64,000 nucleotides of DNA. Source: Clytia hemisphaerica (taxonomy: Eukaryota; Cnidaria; Hydrozoa; Leptothecata; Clytiidae). The stretch spans positions 171,423 to 235,422 of the forward strand of contig CACVBU010000742.1 of assembly GCA_902728285.1 (NCBI GenBank), read 5' to 3'. Position 1 is the first letter of the stretch, and every line of letters begins with the position of its first letter. Below the pieces are notes generated by a model. The model saw nothing but the letters and a program-made list of their open reading frames with translations. It did not search any database and was not told the origin of the DNA. The translations under genes and the position numbers were made by a program. Shown here in pieces: positions 33,028 to 45,188 of the stretch.

Positions 33028-33469
33028 ATTGAGATCGGTTTAGAGGCCCACTGAGTGCCTACAACCTGTAATATTCATTTTAATAAAAATAATAATAATT
33101 TTGAGGTTTGTTTTTAAAAACAAAACCCCCATGCTAGATGATAATTTCATTTTCTTAACTTATGGACCCATTTGGAAGTATTTGCAATACAGAACATATG
33201 CAAATGGCAGTGTAATTGCAGCCTATACAAGAATTGTAATCTAAAGTCTGAAGTCGTAACTCCTTGCCAGTGACCCCTCAGAGAAAATTTTAGTTGGCAG
33301 ACACTGACTTTAGGTTGGTTTGGAAATCGTTTTATTTTGAAACGTAATCTTCACTTTAGATGAATACTTTTATTTATTTGAATTCATGAAAGGTTTAAGG
33401 TTTGTTTACTTTTTATTTCAAATTATTTCATTGAACCAGACTTCCGCAATTTTTTTTAAGCTTATGATT

Positions 33470-33765
33470 AGTTATCGATTATTTATTGATCTATCGTCAA
33501 TCTTTTATCGATCTTATCGACCCTATCGACTCATACTTGATTTACGATCGATAACAAATCGATTAACAATCGATGACAAATCGATATACTCGATTGAAAT
33601 ACTAGCTCGATAATGGATCAACGAAGGATCGATACTCAAGACTTTTTAATGGCTGAATCTTCCATCGATCTCCTATCCGGATCGTTAAGTAATCCATCGA
33701 TCACATATCAATCCGTCATCGAGCCGTTCCGATGATCAATCCTATCGTTATCGAGCGCGGACGTC
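33470..33765. repeat. Cluster of ATCGA/TCGAT motifs
   Basis: About 16 occurrences of ATCGA or TCGAT variants (TTATCGATT, AATCGATTA, GATCGATAC, CATCGATCA and similar) in 300 bases, spaced irregularly at roughly 10-25 bases. No exact repeat unit. Either a decayed simple tandem repeat or a clustered protein-binding site. Confidence 0.5.
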
Positions 33766-34098
33766 TGGATTGATTTATTGAGCTGCAATAGCTGCTTGAA
33801 AAACGAAGATTTTTGATAGTTATCAGCGTGGGCTTGGCCCCCATTTTGAATTTCGAATTTTTTTCTCCTGTACTCGGCAATTTAGAGGTTATTCGTAATA
33901 CGTGATTTGGCTTTATACGTGTAACACTTGTGATGGCAAAGTAGCTAACATTTTGCATGGAATGAACTTCTCTAAATTGATTTTTTTGGTGAAAATTTCT
34001 TAGCCCAGGAAAACACTTTAACAAATTATACCCCTACCTCTAAACATCCATATGACGTTTTCCCTAGCAAGTCTGACTGAGTTTGGAGAAGGCTTCCT

Positions 34099-35153
34099 TA
34101 ACCTTTAGACACCGCTGTTTTTAAAAACAGCGCGCGCTGCTGCCGCTGTTTTTTTCATGAAAATGGAGGTTTCGCGGAAAATGTCATAAAATCTGAACCG
34201 CTAAAGCTTAAGTAAAAAGTAAACCCATTTTGAAAAGCTAAGGATCTATTTTTTCAGATAATACCAAAAAGACGCCTCATCGACCTTTTAAACCTGACTA
34301 GACAGCCTCAAATCAAAACAGTAAAAATTCCATGTTTACGATTTTTTCACTTTTTTTCTTTTTTTTGACAAATTGAATGAAAAAAGTGGGTACAAGGTAA
34401 AGATTGGTCCCAGAAAAATTATTCTGTTTTAGTTTATGTTATAAGCCACCATTGTGTGAAATTTCAGGGCTGAAGAAGCTCATTTCATCTCAGAATCTAA
34501 GTTTCGGTGAAGCACACTTTTCCACCAAAATCGACACTCTGGCCACAACAGGTAAATTAAGTGGTCCCGTTGCTCTAAAATTGGCCCTGCACTTACCCTA
34601 AGCCTGTAAAATTACTACAATAATCATAACAGACTCTCTATCATGTAAATTCAAGCAATAAAACACCAGAATAGTGGAAAAACTGAGGCAAAACAGCCCT
34701 GAGTTGTTGGAGCTAGAGATAGGCATGTATGTCAGGAAATACCCCCTAAAACCCCTTCAAACCACATAGAAACTGCCAATAAAGGTTCTCTATCTCATAT
34801 AATGATATTTATATGCTGAAACCAAGAAAAAACCAGACATAAACATGACTTTTCAGTCCAAAAATCCATCAAACACCCTCTATCCACCTCTAAAACGATG
34901 TTTTGTTGACATTTGAAAAATACACCGACATTGAGTTCCGATATCTCAAGATGTATAAAAGCAGGACCCGTAAAATTTTGAATGAATGAACCTTCACCCC
35001 TATCCTGTCTGCCAAATTTTACAGAATAGAAAAATTCAAACTGATCTTTATTTTATTAAACTTTGAAAGGACCCCAGTATCAAAACGTACGTGGTACGTC
35101 TCTCGGCCTGTATATATGACGTACGTGGTACGTCTCTCGGCGGCTAAAGGTTA
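34099..35153. mobile_element. 1.06-kb element with TAACCTTTAG ends
   Basis: TAACCTTTAG (34099-34108) is complementary to CTAAAGGTTA (35144-35153). Near the left end is the palindrome CTGTTTTTAAAAACAG; near the right end ACGTACGTGGTACGTCTCTCGGC occurs twice, 34 bases apart (35085-35107 and 35119-35141). No transposase frame. Probable non-autonomous DNA transposon. Confidence 0.65.
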
Positions 35154-35825
35154 CAAAAGTAAAAAGAACACAAGCCACAAGCCACGAGGTGAGGAAGCTT
35201 TTATAACAAAAACATAAAACACACAGATTTTACTAAGCTGTCAGAAATAAAGTAAGGTGAAAGTTTTTTGTTAACAAAAACAAAATGCTGTACCAGAAAG
35301 AGCTTTTACCATAAGTTTCAAATGTCAAACAGTTTGAAATTGTCAGTGTTTCAAGTGGCGCGCGGCGAACAATCATCCAACATTCAACAAGTCACAGACT
35401 GCGGCCAGAACGAAAATCTAAGCATGGCATGTCAAGGCTTACTACACTAAATAAATTTATGAACAAATAAGACTTACTGAAATATTCCTAGCTTTCTCAG
35501 CGAACTATTAAAGCAACAGCAATTTTCAACAAGTTATTATAGTCTTTCCAGTTTTGATCTTTTTCATCGCCATTGTTTTCGTGGTTTAGAAGTATGGCCT
35601 ATAGATTTACAAGAGCGACGTGAGAAAAGATGGCGGAAAGGGCGTCAATGGCGTGATGGTGGCGGTGGCCGGACTCTGGCAAAGTATCGTCCAAAACCTT
35701 TTGAAATTGATTCCCGAGGGGGAGGGGGGGCTCAAGGGGCTCAAGGAAAACGACCTAACGTACGTGTATAGGGACTCTGGATAAACATCGAATGAAACAG
35801 TGGATAGCGAAAGTATAACTGTGAG

Positions 35826-35950
35826 TCAACCTCGTGCCCGTGTATCCCAGGCTTTATTTACACTACTGATGGACGCCAGAGAATATTCATTATCTAGCGC
35901 CATATAGTTAAAGCATAAAAAAGCTGATGATGCGCAGGGAACGAGGTTGA
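35826..35950. mobile_element. 125-bp MITE with 8-bp target-site duplication
   Basis: Ends TCAACCTCGTGCCC and GGGAACGAGGTTGA are inverted repeats with one mismatch. ACTGTGAG flanks directly on both sides (35818-35825, 35951-35958). An 8-bp duplication fits hAT-type transposition. Confidence 0.88.
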
Positions 35951-37313
35951 ACTGTGAGTATCACAAGCTAGCTCGAATAAATATCGATATTTTTCTGAAA
36001 ACTTGGCCTCCGGTACCCCAGGGTACGAAAGTGTTGTTCGTATGCAAATTGTTCCAGAAAGCAATCAAAAAAGGCTTTTTTGTCCGCAAAGGGCATTTTA
36101 TCTATATAGCCGTACGTGTTTGAAGCCTTTCTATGTTCTATTGTTTTACCGTGAAAAGCACACATGCCGAAATCAAATATCGACCTGTGTGCCGACCAAT
36201 CCAGATTCCTATTCAGCGCGCAAGCAACGCAGAGAAAAATAACCATAATGACAACCGAAGATCTTGGATCCAGTTCAGAGTTGATATTTCTTTTTCGCGT
36301 CGTTGAAAACACAACTCAGAAATGTCATCAAACCTTTTTTAAAAAGAGTCAGTGATAGAGAATCATAACATAAAGATTTGTCTATTATTTCGATTCCATT
36401 GAAGTAATATTACCATACTTAATAGTTTAGTAATTACTGTTATAATTTGGGAATCACGATGAAGATTTCTTTTGAAAGAAACTCATTTCAATTATAGTTG
36501 GAGTTCCCAAATCTCTACTTGGAGGTTTGGAAAATTCATCAATAGTAAACATGTATATTGATACAGTCTGCTAGACATTAATATGGTAATATTCGCTCTT
36601 CATCTTTGATTCTTTCTACTTAGAAGTATACTGTATATAGTGATTAGATTGACACATGCGCGATAAAATTCCTATTATTGCTACTCAACCGCTCTGATAC
36701 TCAGGGTATTTCTCTGTAGTGTTTTGATTTTCGCTAATGAATTTGACCTGCCGTGATAAAATGATGCAGTAAATCTTTTTCTGGTGGTAATGTTATCATT
36801 GATGGTTCTATATTTTCCATTAAAAAATCGCCGGTGTAAGTATAGACCTTTTCAAATCATTTTATTATTTTGAGTGCAGCGACTGCTTCGTTTTGAAACC
36901 ATAAGGTGATTCAATCCTTTGAATCTTCAACTGTTACTTTTACAGAGTGAACTTTTTATGAACTCCTCTGAGAGTCAATTACCATAGCAGTAGTTTGAAA
37001 ACGAGGTAAACGTTGCTCGTGACGCAATTTATGAAAAGTTTTATTCATTGTTAATGAAAGGTCAAGCTCCCATGGGAGTTTTAAATACCTCAAGTGGATT
37101 TTCAAGATCCTCAATAAGCAGGATAATAGCATTTGATTGGCTTCCTTGCAATTTTAAGTGCAAACATATTTCTCTTGATTTCTAGGTGGTGTACAAAGAG
37201 ATAAAACAGTATGTATGGTCGATAAAGCTATTTTCTCCATGCTACATACTCTTTCCCATCTTTTCTAATGTACTATCCGGTAAACATAAGTTCACAATAT
37301 TGGTCCTTGGTGT

Positions 37314-37540
37314 TTAAAGGGACATTAAAGTAGTAAAATGTAAACATTGCGCAAACCACGTGTCATTAAAGAGAACAATTAAAATCACGTGTCCAAAACA
37401 AACTTGTAAAACATTTGAACAATCGAAATTAGCCATATTTGGTTTGATTTTTTATTTTGACATGTGACATTTGTTTTGATTTTGTATCCGCTGCATACAG
37501 TTTGTTTACAAATTTCGCAAGTACTGTTATGTCCCTTTAA
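37314..37540. mobile_element. 227-bp MITE with TTAAAGGGACAT ends
   Basis: Left TTAAAGGGACAT and right ATGTCCCTTTAA are exact inverted repeats. TGGTGT occurs directly outside both ends (37308-37313, 37541-37546). Either this 6-7 bp repeat or the TTAA itself is the target duplication. Confidence 0.8.
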
Positions 37541-38165
37541 TGGTGTTTTTGGACATTATGAGGTGACACTCTCACTCTTTTTATTTTTGAAAAATAGTAA
37601 TCCGACCTGATTAAGGCGTCCCTCTCTTACTTAGCCGGTGCAAAAATAACTTTTTCCAAAGATATATAGATAAACCAAAAAAGGCTGAAAAGTAAACTAT
37701 GTGTAGGATTTCAAATTTTATTTCTTACAGTTAAGATTGTATGTATATACAGTGGAAATTCTTAACAGCTTTCAGAAGGAAATTTCTTCAACAACGACTT
37801 TTTAGCCGATTTTCCCAGCAAGTGAGACAGACAGACCCGGTGGGATTTTATAAGTCAGTTGGGGTTAAAATAACGGAACAAAACTCGATGGGGATTGATA
37901 GTCCTATGTTTTTTTATGGCTGGGGACTTGAATTCCCTTGTTTCTGGTCAGAAAATTCAGTGGGGGTGGAGAAAATAGCACAATATTTTGCAGTGAGGAT
38001 TTTCTCATCTGACTAGTTTCAACGGGGACAAAAATTAGAGTATAATTTTCCACTGGTGGCGATATTTTGGCCAATTTTTCCTGTGGGAAGGGTTCCCAGT
38101 TGGTCTGTGAGAAGGGGGTGTAGTGGGGGTTCTACAGGGTTTGTGGTTTGAGTAGATAAGTGCAT

Positions 38166-38452
38166 TGGGCTTTTCCAGAAAAAAATACCGTATACCCCTT
38201 GTTGAGGAGGTCCATTTCCGTTCCAAGGGGGGCAAGGTTTGATATGTGGCGGAATTCCATAGGGAGATGCAAAAACCTGCCTAAAATAACTGGAATTCCG
38301 TGAGGGTAGCTTTTGAATCCCACTAAAATTCAGAATTCCAGAGGGGTTTAAGCCTGAAATTGCCTGGAATTCCAGGGGGTTACAGCATTTCCAACCACAG
38401 AGGGATGGACCTCCTCAACAGGGGGTATACGGTTTTTTTCTGGAAAAGCCCA
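38166..38452. mobile_element. 287-bp foldback element next to the GPCR stop codon
   Basis: Arms of about 48 bp: TGGGCTTTTCCAGAAAAAAA then ACCGTATACCCC-TTGTTGAGGAGGTCCAT on the left, with its near-exact complement ending at 38452. The middle holds several GGAATTCC-type words. It starts 54 bases past the minus-strand GPCR stop, so it probably lies in that gene's 3' UTR. Confidence 0.88.
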
Positions 38453-38506
38453 TTGACTACCAAAATTTCTGAAAGCCGTGACAGGTAGTGTTTCAGGGAA
38501 AATTAA

Positions 38507-41500
38507 TCACGTTGACAGGTCGTTCATCTCAATCATTTCATCCTCATTACCATCAACATCACTACCCCCGTCATCATTATTGTTTTTAGGGAGAAATCTG
38601 ATATCAGAAGGATCCAGTAATTGTTTCTTGCTTTGTCGTTTACGAAAAGAAAACGCTACTTCAGATCTTTTCATAGAACTGTCAGATAACATTCGATTCA
38701 TAATATGTTTCTTAGTGTTTTTATGCGGTAAAAGTAAAATAATGTATACCTTTGGTCCGTAAAGAGGTAAAAATTAATAATAGAACACTGACACTCAAAG
38801 ATAACCATACTGTAGATGTTCTTTCGAATCGGTGTCGTGGTGTGTTTGTTATCCAGATTTTGAAAATGAAAGCGCAAATCGTGGATGACGCACTTACGAT
38901 GATTGAGTTGCCTTCATTATAATTACTTGGCAGTTTTCGACCGCGATATCCTTGCGCGATCGCTAATAATAAAAGCACGATACAATACACGATTTGTACA
39001 TCGAAGCGATCATCGGTACTACAATATCGTATCAAGTACGTATCGTCACTCGTAGTCGGGAATTTGCGAGTTTTAACCGACGATGGTAGTCGGAAAGTTG
39101 TCGGTAAAATGATCATATCGATTATGAGCAAGAATAAAAAGATACATAGCTGACGAATATAAAGATCTTTGATATCTTTTGGTGTTAAGCGCCGACGCGT
39201 ATAAAATATGATCAAAATTTTCTCCGCTTTGCATACCACAATGGATACGATCGCTACCAGGAGGATCCCAAAAACACATGGTCTGACAGTGCAAACAAAC
39301 CAAGATAACGGAGCTAACGTTACTATTGGTAACGCAACAAATATGGCGGCACATAGCAACAGTTGGATGATTGTGAGCGTGAAATCACTTGAACGAACAA
39401 CAGGTGTATTTCTATGTCTGTAATAGACAAATGCTGTAAAAAGACACAAGAGTAATCCAAGACCATTGACGATATAACACGCTAAGAATACATCTTCCTT
39501 GATGTAAGGGTCATAACATTTAGTTTGATTTTTATTAGCCATAGTGTGGATAGGGCATTCGGTACAGGTCCCATATTCCGGATCGAATATTAAACCCTGT
39601 CTACATTTCAAACACCCGAGAGCGAATGATTTGGTATAATTAACAGGCTCAACAACACGAGGTCCTGTCTTCAAGCATTGATTCTTGCATTCTTTACATT
39701 CTCGGCATTGACCAGTACCAAGTTGGATAGCTTTTTGAGTAATTTTCAGATTCTTAACTCGTTGTTTGGAATGAACTTTATTATTATAGAATTGTACAAC
39801 ATCCATATAATTATAAAAACCATCTTCTAATATAGTTCGTACAACTACTAAACGGTTTGGTATCAAAATACTCCAGGCGTATTTAATTTCATCTACAAGA
39901 TAACGGGAATTTTGTGAAGAAACTTCCGTTGAGGAGCAACTTTTTGCCTGGTGTCTGAAAACCTCCATGATTTTAGTTGGTTGGGAGCACACCGTGTCGT
40001 TATGGTACTCGATTTTCTGATATCGATAATTCTTGATTGATCGGACGATACCAATGAATTCTGGGTGATTTTGGGCTATTTCTGGTTCTCGATATTGTGA
40101 GAGTAGGATCCAGTACTTTTTCACACCATATTTGTCAGCGTCTAACATGAATTTAGCTGCTAGATCACCTAGTAAGAAAATGGAAAGTTGAGTCAAGAAT
40201 TTTTAGAACTAGATGGTTACCGAGAGTACTAGATGGTTTTTTTGTTTTTTTTTCGGGGTACGCGCAGTTAAAAGATTGTTTATGAGAGTAGTAGTTGATC
40301 AATAAAAAGTTTACATGGTCAACGAAGGTGCTGTATGGATACAGGGGGTTACTAAGATGATTACTAGTGGCTAATGAGGATAATGGTTGACGATTTGGCG
40401 GTACTGTCAAGTTATAGCATGACGTGTGTAGAGCAGTGACTTGATTTAAATTTTACATACCCTTGATGATAACAGCTTTTACTGATTGGTCTCTTTTCAA
40501 TGTCTCAAATAACCTTCTTTTGATGCCATCATCAATAGCTACACTCGTCGTATTTAGGTTCTGGTAATCAAAACAAAGGTTTGGTAACTCTCTTCGAATC
40601 CTATCCATTTTTAACTTATCCTTGTCTTCGATAGAATTTCTTTTGATTTGAACAATAGCCACGTGCTTCCAATCGAATTTTTTGATGATATCAACAACAA
40701 TATCTTCTGGTATCATAGCAACAATTGGTTCGAAATGAATGAAATTGTCTGACCAACGTCGATAGTCATCTGATAATTTAAACATTGGAAAAACCTGAAA
40801 AAAATAGAAGCAAAGAAAGTTGAAAATTCAGTTTGTCATCGAGTCATAGAGCCTGTGATTCTGGACCAGGCTCGTAAAAGATTAATAGCGTAAAAAATAA
40901 TCACTCAGGAATAAAAGACACTTTTTGCCCCCGCAAGGAGCGCAGCGACTGAGGAGGCACTCATAGCTTCACGCAATATATTGGACTGGAATCTCGATTT
41001 TTTGCGAATTGTTTTTGTTTTTGTGTTTGCGTCGTAATCGGCTTTCCGGCCAATTTAGTGTTCCGCAAAAATATGGCGGTAAATTATACAGCGGTAAATG
41101 TTATACATATTTTCATATTACGTTACATGCTATTACCATTATTGCGTATTACATTTTATTAGTTTCGATTTAGCATTGAAAAGCTGAAGCGAGTGTATAA
41201 ATGCAAATTATAGAAAAAGTATAGTGATTACACCATAACACGAATTACAATATTACTTGTGCAAATCAAAACAAACAAAATGGCAGACTGGTTATGATGA
41301 TGAGCTGATTCGTTGACTGGAAAAAGTGTTTTGTATGTCAAATTTTGTTTCTTGTCTTTCAAACTGAATACTAAATACTGTAATTTAGTCAGAAGTTTAT
41401 TTCAGCAATGATTTCAATTCTTTTTCTGGAATCTTTAAAGAAGTTTGCTCAAGTTTTCAAATGTACATTTGATATTTTTGTTCTGTTATTATATTAATAA

Positions 41501-43773
41501 CTAGCTTTATTGTTTATAGAGCTTCTTGAGCTTTAAAGACCATCATATGGTCGTAACACGAGAAAGTCCTTCTTAACTTGGTAAAACAAGATACCGGCAA
41601 AGTACAAAAAAGTTGAATGTGCACGTGAGTAAAGTTGAATAGACCTTTTTTCAAAGAGGCCACCCTGTTGAATAATTATGTAGTCCAGCAGAAAAACAAT
41701 GATAAAAGCATGCATAATTATTACAATTTGCTTGATACAGTGCACTATCATTGTTTTTATGGCTGGACTACATAATTATTCAACAGGACGTCCTTTTTGA
41801 AAAAAGGTCTATCCAAAAGTGGTTGAATGTCAATATCAATATTTTTTTTTTGGTCTTCAAAATAGATTTACCTCACTTAGAGTGTTTTCACTGTTTGTGT
41901 GGTAAATCTATTTCAAAAGCCTGAAAAAAGTTTGTTTACATTCGTTTAACTTTGCATGCGCACGTTCCACTTTTTCATGCAGTTGTGATAGAGGCCGTCC
42001 ATATAGTCCATTCATATAATAGTACGTACGCAAAGATTTTCCAAAAATTTGATACCCCCTCCCCCCTTGTACGCAGAGAACAATAGAAATGATGTCATTT
42101 AAACAATAGATGTACGCTTTTGCTAAACCCCCCTCTCCCCCTTCATTGCGTACGTACTGTATGTGTATGGATGGCCCCATAGCCTAAATAACTTACGCTC
42201 TGGGGGTTTGTTGAAAATGCTCCAATTCTAGCTTTCCAAGTTAAGGTATTTAACGGTGGTTAGAGTAGGCACACAGACAGTCATACAGGAACACCATAAA
42301 GTGAGAGTATATAGCTAAAAACTCAAAAAGTCTAGTTTCCTGAAGGCCCGTCTCTTCATTGTCTGCTCTGCAATCATATCTTAATGGCTTCAATCCTTTC
42401 AGCTTGGAGAAAAGATTGCATCATGAAAAAGTACTATGCACTTGAAAAAAAATTAGGCACATTTCAACTTTTCGACTGTACGCCTGAATGGACCACAATG
42501 ACATTCCTTTATTTTTCTTTTGACTGCAATCACAGCGTACGCAAGTGGAACCCGGGCCTTAACTAGGATTGGTCTATTTCAGATGGCGCAGAACTTTTTG
42601 ATAAATTTTATACGCAGTATCATCTTATCATCTTATCATCTTACTATTGTTTATTAGGCAAAGTAGCAATAGAGAGTTGTTGAAATATATAGCAGCCAAT
42701 GAAAAATAAACAAGCTATTTCTGATTGGTTACCTTGTTGATTTATTCACCGCACCGCTATATATTTTGCCTACAATCTAAGATGTCTGCAGCATTATCGG
42801 AAAAGGTCTATTTAGTGAATGATCATGACATATATTGTTGTAAGAAAAAACAAACAAACAAGGAGATGTGAAAGTCAGTAAGATAATGATACCATGATTT
42901 TCGAAATATGTTTTTGAGAAGCTTTTCCAGCTTTTCCTTGAATTTCATTAAATTGTCAAGCTGCATGAATTCTTCAAGTATTTTGTTAATGGAATATGAT
43001 TTTTTTTCAATCAATTAATAAATAATTAAATCATGCAATCAATTATTCCTGATTATTTTTATTAAAAGCTTTATAACTGCATGACATGACCTTTCTGTGG
43101 GGGCATTTAGTGAAAGCTATGACTAGTTTATTCTGTTACTGGCAGTTTCATGCCACTTTTGTGACAATCTTCAGCGTAAAAGATAAAATGTCCAGTTACA
43201 CGTCACGCAACGATGGTTATAAATGAGTAGTCTGCATTTTCATAAAAAAGAACCACTCCGATGAGAAGGAATAATGCCAAAAATCAACCGTTTGGATACG
43301 TCCGTAACCCACGCTGCCAAGTCGAAAACGCGACCCAAATAGAAGAATGAAATGGCATTAAAGAGAAAATGCTCCTCTACCTTTATGTCAGTGTAGGATA
43401 ATATTGACACAGCCAACTTCAGTAAGTTTTCAGGTATAAATGCAATGATTCCTTTTATTCTCAATCGCTCGTCTTTAAGAATCCATTCTGGTTCCAGTAA
43501 AAGTTTATTCAGTGTCTCTACAAGATCTCGCTCATCTTCACAAACGTCAAACTCCTTGTATCTGCCGATAAATCCTGTTCTAGCCAAGATACCAATCTTT
43601 TTACTCATCACTAATCCCATCGCAATTCTTTGACCGATTGGTCGTTGCATACATTTACTTATTAGACCTACAATCACATCTTTCTTTTCTGGGCGAGCAC
43701 AATCGGTGGTGATTGTAATAAATAGCATTAAAACTGCAGGAAATAGACCGGATAACTTATACCAAACAAACAT
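38507..43773 (-). CDS. Family C GPCR (metabotropic-glutamate-receptor-like), with apparent 1-nt frameshift
   Basis: Three exons: 43773-43300 (signal peptide MFVWYKLSGLFPAVLMLFIT and first half of the ligand-binding domain; its donor after WVTD is inferred), 40794-40461 (FPMFKLSDDY...VIIKG), and 40168 down to the C-terminus. The last exon holds the rest of the ligand-binding lobe and a Cys-rich linker (CRECKECKNQC, CLKCRQG, CTECP). Seven membrane segments follow, with RNTPVVRSSDFTLTIIQL, FVCTVRPCVFGILLVAIV, VCKAEKILIIFYTRRR and RGRKLPSNYNEGNSI, the counterpart of the mGluR VPxNFNEAK region. The frame read directly stops at 38721 (FTFTA). One base fewer in the A5 run at 38769-38773 would instead join it to a tail ending at 38507 (LLLPHKNTK...NDLST) that aligns with the paralogue's GHKNTK tail. 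Likely a surface chemoreceptor; ligand unknown. Confidence 0.9.
40921..41035 (-). repeat. Dispersed repeat, copy 2 (reverse of 8036-8115)
   Basis: Complement reads CGAGATTCCAGTCCAATAT, GCGTGAAGCTATGAGTGCC and TCGCTGCGCTCCTTGCGGGGGC, matching copy 1. Lies in the first intron of the minus-strand GPCR. Confidence 0.7.
41639..41812. mobile_element. 174-bp foldback element in GPCR intron
   Basis: Left arm ATAGACCTTTTTTCAAA...CCTGTTGAATAATTATGTAGTCCAGC, with AAAAACAATGAT at its inner end, is complementary with few mismatches to the right arm ending GAAAAAAGGTCTAT. Arms are about 65 bp with a loop of about 45 bp. No open frame. Confidence 0.85.
41993..42176. mobile_element. 184-bp MITE with GGCCGTCCAT ends
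   Basis: Ends GGCCGTCCAT and ATGGATGGCC, with an inner inverted pair AGTACGTACGCAA and TTGCGTACGTACT. C-rich block CCCCCTCCCCCC inside. In the first intron of the minus-strand GPCR. Confidence 0.75.
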
Positions 43774-44754
43774 TTTTTGTAGTGATAGTTGTTCTACTTT
43801 CCAATCTCAAATTTGTTTTTGACTTGTCGATATGTTTAGGTCATTTTTATGAAATTCTGAAAAATAGAAAATAATTTTATTATATAGTTTTACCCAGCTT
43901 GCACTTGTTTCACACATCTCTCGAAAAATAAAGAACTAAGTATTTAAACGGTGTTGATTTTCAGCTAACGATACTCGCATGTATCAAAAAACAAACATTT
44001 CTCTAAATAATGTTGGGCAAATATTTGGAGAATTAATAAAAAGAGATAAAACTGTTTCAAATATTTCAGAAAACATTAACAAAAATACTTGCAGCAAAAC
44101 TGCCCAAAGTATCACTTCAAAAAGAGCTCAAAAGTTCAAAACCTTATCATCAGGGAATGGCGATGGGCCGAAAAGATTGGTATTTGCAATGATGTAAAAG
44201 CTCGAAGGGCTAGGACTGAATATTTAACCTTTCTTGGGTAAGAAAAAAGTGAAGCCTTAGAGTATACGCCTTATTATCTTGACAACAGATTGAATTTAGC
44301 GGTTTCTTAATTTTGGAGTGGTATATTTGACTTTCAATCTGGAATTTATATAGAAACCGAGCGGGTTACTTAAGGCGACTTAGTTAGGATTTAGCGGCTT
44401 TCGGACGTTTGGGTATTTGTGTGACGGCCTAGAATCATAAATTGAAAAACACATTGACTATCAGATCTCCCAGCCCGATCTAAAACTAAAACTGTGACGA
44501 CAAATAACGATTCTATTTATGGCACATTCAATGAGAAAAAAAAGTATAACCATTACAATCATCAAGGATCTTCGATTAAGTCTAAACTATTCAAACCTAA
44601 ACTGAAAATTTAGAAAAATGAGGGAGAAATGAAAAGGAAAGAGGGAGACCTTGAGACCCATCTTGGAAACTAACATGCAGGTTTTTTTATAACTAGGACC
44701 CGATATGAGTAACATTGGATTATTAATGCCTGGGTAATATTTGTTCATTTAACA

Positions 44755-44831
44755 ACCTCAATTACACCCAATAAATAAGACCAGGATAAGAACAATTTAA
44801 GGCTCAAAGTGAATCAGTAAATTTTTGCTGA
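44755..44831 (-). repeat. Dispersed TGTTCTTAT-type repeat, copy 2, rearranged
   Basis: Complement of 44755-44805 matches 2732-2782 (GAGCCTTAAATTGTTCTTAT, then CCTGGTCTTATTTATTGGGTG). The adjoining AATCAGTAAATTTTTGCTGA (44812-44831) matches 2681-2700 in the opposite relative orientation. Confidence 0.6.
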
Positions 44832-45188
44832 GGATCGGGAAAAGGGACTGGGTTCGAGATCGACAATTTTTGAATAAACTTCTATTCACATTGGGATTTC
44901 GATGAAAATGTTCATCCTCACTGTTGGAAAGATTTCCACCGGGGCACTGAGACAGATGCATTTAGCGGCAATTGTTTTGACAATTCACCATAAAAAAGAA
45001 GATAGCTCTAGAATCAATTCAATTTTTTCTAATTTTAAAAGATGGAAGATTAATTAATCTTCAAAACTACTTTGAGATTTGATTTCCAATTTTCTTACCT
45101 TCGATCTAAATCATCATAGGTACTCAAAAGTTTTGACGGTAAAAAGCTCCGCAAATTCACCATGGAAGTGAAGAAACTTTTTTTGACG

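Larger units (their letters stand above)
28985..33099 (+). mobile_element. CR1-like non-LTR retrotransposon (LINE), degraded
   Basis: Two-ORF LINE on the plus strand: ORF1 with a Cys-rich N-terminus and coiled coil, ORF2 with apurinic-type endonuclease and reverse transcriptase. The 3' end carries AATAAA (33082-33087) and an (AAT)n tail at 33088-33099, the microsatellite-type tail usual for CR1-group elements. The 5' boundary is not visible. Copy is dead: ORF2 has one stop and several frameshifts. Confidence 0.88.
35154..38165. other. Intergenic with small inverted-repeat elements
   Basis: No gene recognised. A 114-codon minus-strand frame at 35968-36312 and overlapping plus-strand frames have no recognisable motif. 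Elements at 35826-35950 and 37314-37540 are listed separately. A stretch at 37800-38150 is unusually G-rich on the plus strand (GTGGGGGT, AGTTGGGGTT). Confidence 0.45.

Noticed and set aside
33470-33765. Functional DRE-type promoter
   Set aside because: The ATCGAT words are suggestive, but there is no adjoining gene on either side and the motif is known from insects only; kept as a finding, not a regulatory call.
35968-36312. 114-codon minus-strand frame
   Set aside because: No motif and overlapped by open frames on the other strand; too little to call a gene.
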